Below, piece after piece: positions 14,409 to 17,828 of a stretch of DNA of 17,828 nucleotides. Source of the stretch: Erysipelotrichaceae bacterium (GTDB lineage: Bacteria > Bacillota_I > Bacilli_A > Erysipelotrichales > Erysipelotrichaceae); contig DXZE01000041.1 in the NCBI GenBank assembly GCA_019415435.1, positions 1 to 17,828 of the forward strand, in the 5' to 3' direction. A program made the position numbers and the translations under genes. Under the pieces are notes generated by a model. It worked only from the letters and a program-made list of their open reading frames with translations, was not told the origin of the DNA and searched no databases. How positions within the stretch are numbered: position 1 is the first letter of the stretch; each line of letters begins with the position of its first letter.

Positions 14409-15599
14409 ATGTCTAAGGTTACGGTTAAGGATCTGGACGTCAGAGGAAAGCACGTCATTGTACGTGTAGACTTCAACGTTCCACACAAAGATGGTGTCAT
14501 TACGGACGATAATCGTGTCCGTGCTGCTCTGCCAACAATCAATTATCTGACTGAGAATGGAGCAAAGGTTCTGCTTTTATCCCATCTTGGCAAGATCAAG
14601 AAAGAAGAAGACAAGGCTAAGAATGATATGTCCATTGTGGCTGAATGCCTTGCAAAGCTGCAGAATGCACCAGTTAAGTTTGTTAATGCTACAAGAGGTG
14701 CTGAACTGGAAGAAGCAGTTAAGAATCAGGAAGATGGTTCTATCGTTCTGATGCAGAATACACGTTATGAACCAGGTGAGACAAAGAACGATCCTGAGCT
14801 TGGCAAGTACTGGGCTTCATTAGGTGATCTCTTTGTTGAAGATGCATTCGGTTCTGTCCACAGAGCACATGCTTCTACAGTAGGTATTCCTAGCAACATG
14901 CCGGAAGGATGCGCAGCTGTAGGTTTCCTTGTTGAAAAGGAATTAACAGTTTTAGGCGGTGCTTTAAACAATCCGCAGAGACCATTCGTTGCTATTCTTG
15001 GTGGTGCTAAGGTTTCTGATAAGATCGGTGTTATTGAAAACCTGCTGAAGATCGCAGATAAGGTTCTGATCGGCGGTGGTATGTCCTATACATTCTCCGC
15101 AGCTACAGGTGGAAAGATCGGTGACTCTCTGTTAGAAGCAGATAAGGAAGATCTGGCAAAGGAATTCCTTGAAAAGGGTAAAGGAAAGCTGTTCTTACCT
15201 GTTGATACAGTTGAAGCTAATGCATTTGACAATGCAACAGATATCAAGGTTGTTAAGACTGGTGAGATTGACGACGGCTATCAGGGACTGGATATTGGTC
15301 CTGAAACAGTTGAACTGTTCAAAAAGGAACTCGCAGGTGCCAAGACAGTATTCTGGAATGGACCTATGGGTGTATTCGAAAAGCCTGAATATGCAAAGGG
15401 AACTGAAGCAATCTGTGAAGCTTTAGCTAACCTGGATGGTGCCACAACAATCATCGGTGGTGGTGATTCTGCATCCGCAGCCAAGAACCTCGGCTTCGCA
15501 GAAAAGTTCACACACATCTCCACTGGTGGCGGTGCATCCCTTGAATTCATGGAAGGAAAGGAGCTTCCGGGTGTTGCAATTATACCGGAAAAGAAGTAA
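14409..15599 (+). CDS. pgk: Phosphoglycerate kinase
   Basis: Reversibly transfers phosphate from 1,3-bisphosphoglycerate to ADP in the cytoplasm, giving the first ATP of lower glycolysis. It has VRVDFNVP (18-25), the hinge-region GGAKVSD (198-204), FWNGPMGVFE (from 315) and the nucleotide-phosphate loop GGGDSAS (350-356). The length of 396 residues is typical. The usual HLGRP near the substrate site reads HLGKIKK. First gene of the operon, with its own promoter and strong ribosome site. tpiA starts six bases downstream. In many Bacillota gapA precedes pgk, but here glgA does. Confidence 0.97.
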   Translation: MSKVTVKDLDVRGKHVIVRVDFNVPHKDGVITDDNRVRAALPTINYLTENGAKVLLLSHLGKIKKEEDKAKNDMSIVAECLAKLQNAPVKFVNATRGAELEEAVKNQEDGSIVLMQNTRYEPGETKNDPELGKYWASLGDLFVEDAFGSVHRAHASTVGIPSNMPEGCAAVGFLVEKELTVLGGALNNPQRPFVAILGGAKVSDKIGVIENLLKIADKVLIGGGMSYTFSAATGGKIGDSLLEADKEDLAKEFLEKGKGKLFLPVDTVEANAFDNATDIKVVKTGEIDDGYQGLDIGPETVELFKKELAGAKTVFWNGPMGVFEKPEYAKGTEAICEALANLDGATTIIGGGDSASAAKNLGFAEKFTHISTGGGASLEFMEGKELPGVAIIPEKK

Positions 15600-15605
15600 T
15601 TACAT

Positions 15606-16358
15606 ATGTCTAGAAAACCAATTATCTTTGGAAACTGGAAGATGAACAAGACTCCATCAGAGGCTAAGGAATTCTTTGATGGCATCGCTGGTTATGTAAC
15701 TGGTGATGAAAAGGCTGATTATGGTATCGGCGCACCATTTGTTGATCTGGACATTGCCGTTAAGAATGCAGGTGCTGTCAAGGTAGCTGCTGAAAACTGC
15801 AATGAAGTAGATGCTGGTGCCTATACTGGTGAAGTATCTGTACCGATGTTAAAGGAAATCGGTATTACATACTGCATCATCGGCCATTCTGAGAGAAGAA
15901 CATATTACAATGAGACATCTGCTCATTGTGCTGCCAAGGCTAAGCGTCTGTTCGCAGCTGACATTACACCAATTCTCTGTGTTGGTGAAACAGAAGCTGA
16001 ATACGATGCCGGTAAGACAGCTGATGTTCTGAAGACAGAATTAAAGGAATCTCTGGAAGGCTTAAGTGCTGATGAAGTATCCAGAATGGTTATTGCATAT
16101 GAGCCAATCTGGGCTATCGGTACAGGCAAGAGTGCTGATGTTAATACAGCTGAATCCTGCTGCAAGCTTGTAAGAGATACTGTCAAGGGTCTTTATGACG
16201 AAGCTACTGGTGAAGCTGTCAGAATTCAGTATGGTGGTTCCGTCAAGCCAAATAACATCAAGGAATATATGGCTTGCGAAGATATTGATGGCGCATTAAT
16301 CGGTGGTGCTTCTCTGAAGGTTGATTCCTTCAAGGCACTCGTTGATGCAACAAAGTAA
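15606..16358 (+). CDS. tpiA: Triosephosphate isomerase
   Basis: Interconverts dihydroxyacetone phosphate and glyceraldehyde-3-phosphate. All catalytic residues are visible: K12 in GNWKMNK, H94 in IIGHSERR and E166 in AYEPIWAIGTGK. The phosphate-binding YGGSV is near the C-terminus. The 250-residue length is standard. Only six bases separate it from pgk, and the ribosome site within the pgk end (GGAAAAG) is weak, which suggests coupling. A hairpin follows before eno. Confidence 0.97.
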   Translation: MSRKPIIFGNWKMNKTPSEAKEFFDGIAGYVTGDEKADYGIGAPFVDLDIAVKNAGAVKVAAENCNEVDAGAYTGEVSVPMLKEIGITYCIIGHSERRTYYNETSAHCAAKAKRLFAADITPILCVGETEAEYDAGKTADVLKTELKESLEGLSADEVSRMVIAYEPIWAIGTGKSADVNTAESCCKLVRDTVKGLYDEATGEAVRIQYGGSVKPNNIKEYMACEDIDGALIGGASLKVDSFKALVDATK

Positions 16359-16359
16359 G

Positions 16360-16386
16360 GTTTCAAAGAGATCTTGTCTCTGAAAC
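16360..16386 (+). other. Intercistronic hairpin between tpiA and eno
   Basis: GTTTC (16360-16364) and AGAGA (16367-16371) pair with TCTCT (16377-16381) and GAAAC (16382-16386). This gives a 10-base-pair stem with a two-base AA bulge and a TCTTG loop. No T tract follows, so it is not a normal terminator. Its position suits an mRNA-stabilising or processing structure that lets eno levels differ from pgk and tpiA. I see no good separate eno promoter in the gap. Confidence 0.5.
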
Positions 16387-16420
16387 ATATAAAAAGGTAA
16401 TCATAGGAGGAAAATTTCAG

Positions 16421-17773
16421 ATGCCTAATTTTGTAGATCCAATTGCTGAAGTACATGCTCGTGAAGTACTGGATTCCCGTGGAAATCCAACTGTTGAATG
16501 TGAAATCACGACTGAATCAGGTGCATGGGGACGTGCAATTGTTCCATCAGGAGCTTCTACTGGTGAGTCAGAAGCACTTGAACTTCGTGATGGTGACAAG
16601 AACAGATATAATGGCAAGGGCGTATTAAAGGCTGTTGCTAACATTAACGATAAGATTGCACCAAAGGTATTAGGAATGAATGTCTTTGATCAGTCTCTGA
16701 TTGATAAGACAATGATCGATCTTGATGGTGATCCATTCAAGAAGAACCTGGGTGCTAACGCTACTCTGGGTGTATCTCTTGCTGCAGCCAGAGCTGCTGC
16801 TGATTCCTGCGGGCTGCCATTATACAGATACATTGGCGGCACAAACGCTAAGGTTCTGCCTGTTCCAATGATGAACGTATTAAATGGCGGCAAGCATGCT
16901 GAATCTGCAGTTGACTGCCAGGAATACATGATCATGCCTGTAGGTGCCAAGAGTCTGCATGAAGCAGTACGTATGGGTGCTGAAACATTCCATGCTCTGA
17001 AGAAGGTTCTGCAGAAGTATGGTTATAATACAGGTGTTGGTGATGAAGGCGGATATGCTCCAAACTCCATCAAGGGCGGCAATGGCCCATTAGAGACACT
17101 GCACAATGAAGGACCATTAGAGCTGATGACAGAGGCTGTTGAAGCTGCTGGTTACAAGCCAGGTGTTGATATCTGCTTTGCTATGGACCTTGCTTCTTCT
17201 GAGTTCTACAACGCTGAAACAGGCAAGTATGAACTGAAGAGATCTGGTGATGGTGAAAAGACATCCGATGAGATGATCGACATGATCGCCGGCTGGGTTG
17301 ACAAGTATCCTCTGATCTCTATCGAAGACGGTTTATCCGAGACTGACTGGGAAGGCTGGAAGAAATTAACAGAGAGACTTGGCAACAAGGTACAGCTCGT
17401 TGGTGATGACCTGTTCGTCACAAATACAACATTCCTGAAGAAGGGTATTGATCTTGGCGTAGCTAACTCTATCCTGATCAAGGTTAACCAGATCGGTACA
17501 TTAACAGAAACTCTGGATGCTATCGAAATGGCTAAGGAAGCTAAGTACACAGCTGTTGTTTCTCACAGATCTGGTGAATCTGAGGATACAACAATTGCTG
17601 ACCTGGTTGTCGGTGTCAATGCTGGTCAGATCAAGACTGGTTCTATGAGCCGTACAGACAGAATTGCCAAGTACAATCAGTTAATGAGAATTGAAGAAGA
17701 ACTTGGTGATGTTGCTGAATTCCGTGGAAGAAACGGATTCTACAACGTTGACGCTTTAAGAAACGCTAAGTAA
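16421..17773 (+). CDS. eno: Enolase
   Basis: Converts 2-phosphoglycerate to phosphoenolpyruvate; a Mg-dependent octamer or dimer in the cytoplasm and a frequent degradosome or surface moonlighter. The catalytic pair E209 (GDEGG) and K354 (ILIKVNQIG) and metal ligands D256, E302 and D329 are all present, along with SHRSGE. At 450 residues it is longer than the usual roughly 430. About 10 of the extra residues lie just after GDEGGYAPN, where a repeated GPLE motif indicates a short in-frame duplication. AGGAGG (16405-16410) sets the start. Last gene of the pgk-tpiA-eno operon; phosphoglycerate mutase is absent. Confidence 0.97.
   Translation: MPNFVDPIAEVHAREVLDSRGNPTVECEITTESGAWGRAIVPSGASTGESEALELRDGDKNRYNGKGVLKAVANINDKIAPKVLGMNVFDQSLIDKTMIDLDGDPFKKNLGANATLGVSLAAARAAADSCGLPLYRYIGGTNAKVLPVPMMNVLNGGKHAESAVDCQEYMIMPVGAKSLHEAVRMGAETFHALKKVLQKYGYNTGVGDEGGYAPNSIKGGNGPLETLHNEGPLELMTEAVEAAGYKPGVDICFAMDLASSEFYNAETGKYELKRSGDGEKTSDEMIDMIAGWVDKYPLISIEDGLSETDWEGWKKLTERLGNKVQLVGDDLFVTNTTFLKKGIDLGVANSILIKVNQIGTLTETLDAIEMAKEAKYTAVVSHRSGESEDTTIADLVVGVNAGQIKTGSMSRTDRIAKYNQLMRIEEELGDVAEFRGRNGFYNVDALRNAK
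17081..17128 (+). repeat. Short in-frame imperfect tandem duplication in eno
   Basis: GGCCCATTAGAG at 17084-17095 recurs as GGACCATTAGAG at 17111-17122, an offset of nine codons. Both are preceded by AATG. The copies encode NGPLETLH and NEGPLELM. This accounts for most of the extra length of this enolase in the loop after GDEGGYAPN. The reading frame is preserved. Confidence 0.65.
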
Positions 17774-17800
17774 TTCACAAAAATCTTTTAATCGGTAGAA

Positions 17801-17828
17801 GCCACGCCCCTTTATGGGGCGGTTTGGC
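17801..17828 (+). terminator. Probable eno terminator, cut by the window edge
   Basis: CGCCCC (17805-17810) pairs with GGGGCG (17816-17821) around TTTAT. An outer GCC/GGC (17801-17803 with 17826-17828) pairs across an internal loop. The position 27 bases after the eno stop fits an operon terminator, but any T tract would be outside the window. Confidence 0.45.

Noticed and set aside
17774..17828. A second IS200/IS605 right end at the right edge
   Set aside because: The hairpin has no TCAA or TTCAC-type end and no nested scaffold hairpins; an operon terminator explains it better.

Overview
The window reads as a chromosomal core segment of a low-to-moderate GC Gram-positive bacterium (Bacillota). 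All real genes lie on the + strand and overlap or nearly abut. Strong AGGAGG-type ribosome binding sites, TGA used as a stop, the comFA-comFC-secA-prfB order, and a glgC/glgD pair all fit Bacillota. An Erysipelotrichia-like gut lineage is my best guess, but that is inference. I found no tRNA, rRNA, CRISPR array or intact insertion sequence.

Layout. Bases 1-77 look like the right-hand end of an IS200/IS605-type (TnpB) element: two nested hairpins, a terminal hairpin and a TCAA end, resembling the 3' part of an omega RNA. It points at the competence genes. Next comes a competence helicase locus (comFA), apparently split by a one-base frameshift into 172-393 and 360-1508, then comFC. A clear promoter at 2115-2143 starts a tightly packed housekeeping run: secA, prfB, an S4-domain pseudouridine synthase, a secreted membrane-anchored DUF885 protein, ung and folC, most with 4-17 base overlaps. 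A terminator-like hairpin sits inside the start of the pseudouridine synthase gene.

A promoter at about 10451-10478 drives a glycogen synthesis operon, glgC-glgD-glgA, closed by a strong terminator at 14258-14286. GlgC and GlgA form ADP-glucose and extend the glucan. GlgD has lost the catalytic signature and probably regulates GlgC. Branching enzyme and phosphorylase are not present here.

An extended -10 promoter at 14368-14376 drives a lower-glycolysis operon, pgk-tpiA-eno, without gapA or phosphoglycerate mutase. A hairpin lies between tpiA and eno, and a GC-rich hairpin at the right edge is probably the cut-off eno terminator.

The window is mostly ordinary core genome and I see no convincing novel multi-gene system. 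The points most worth a second look are the TnpB-type RNA end beside comFA, the split comFA, the uninterrupted prfB without the usual RF2 frameshift site, the hairpin embedded in the pseudouridine synthase gene, and a small in-frame duplication near the enolase active-site loop.
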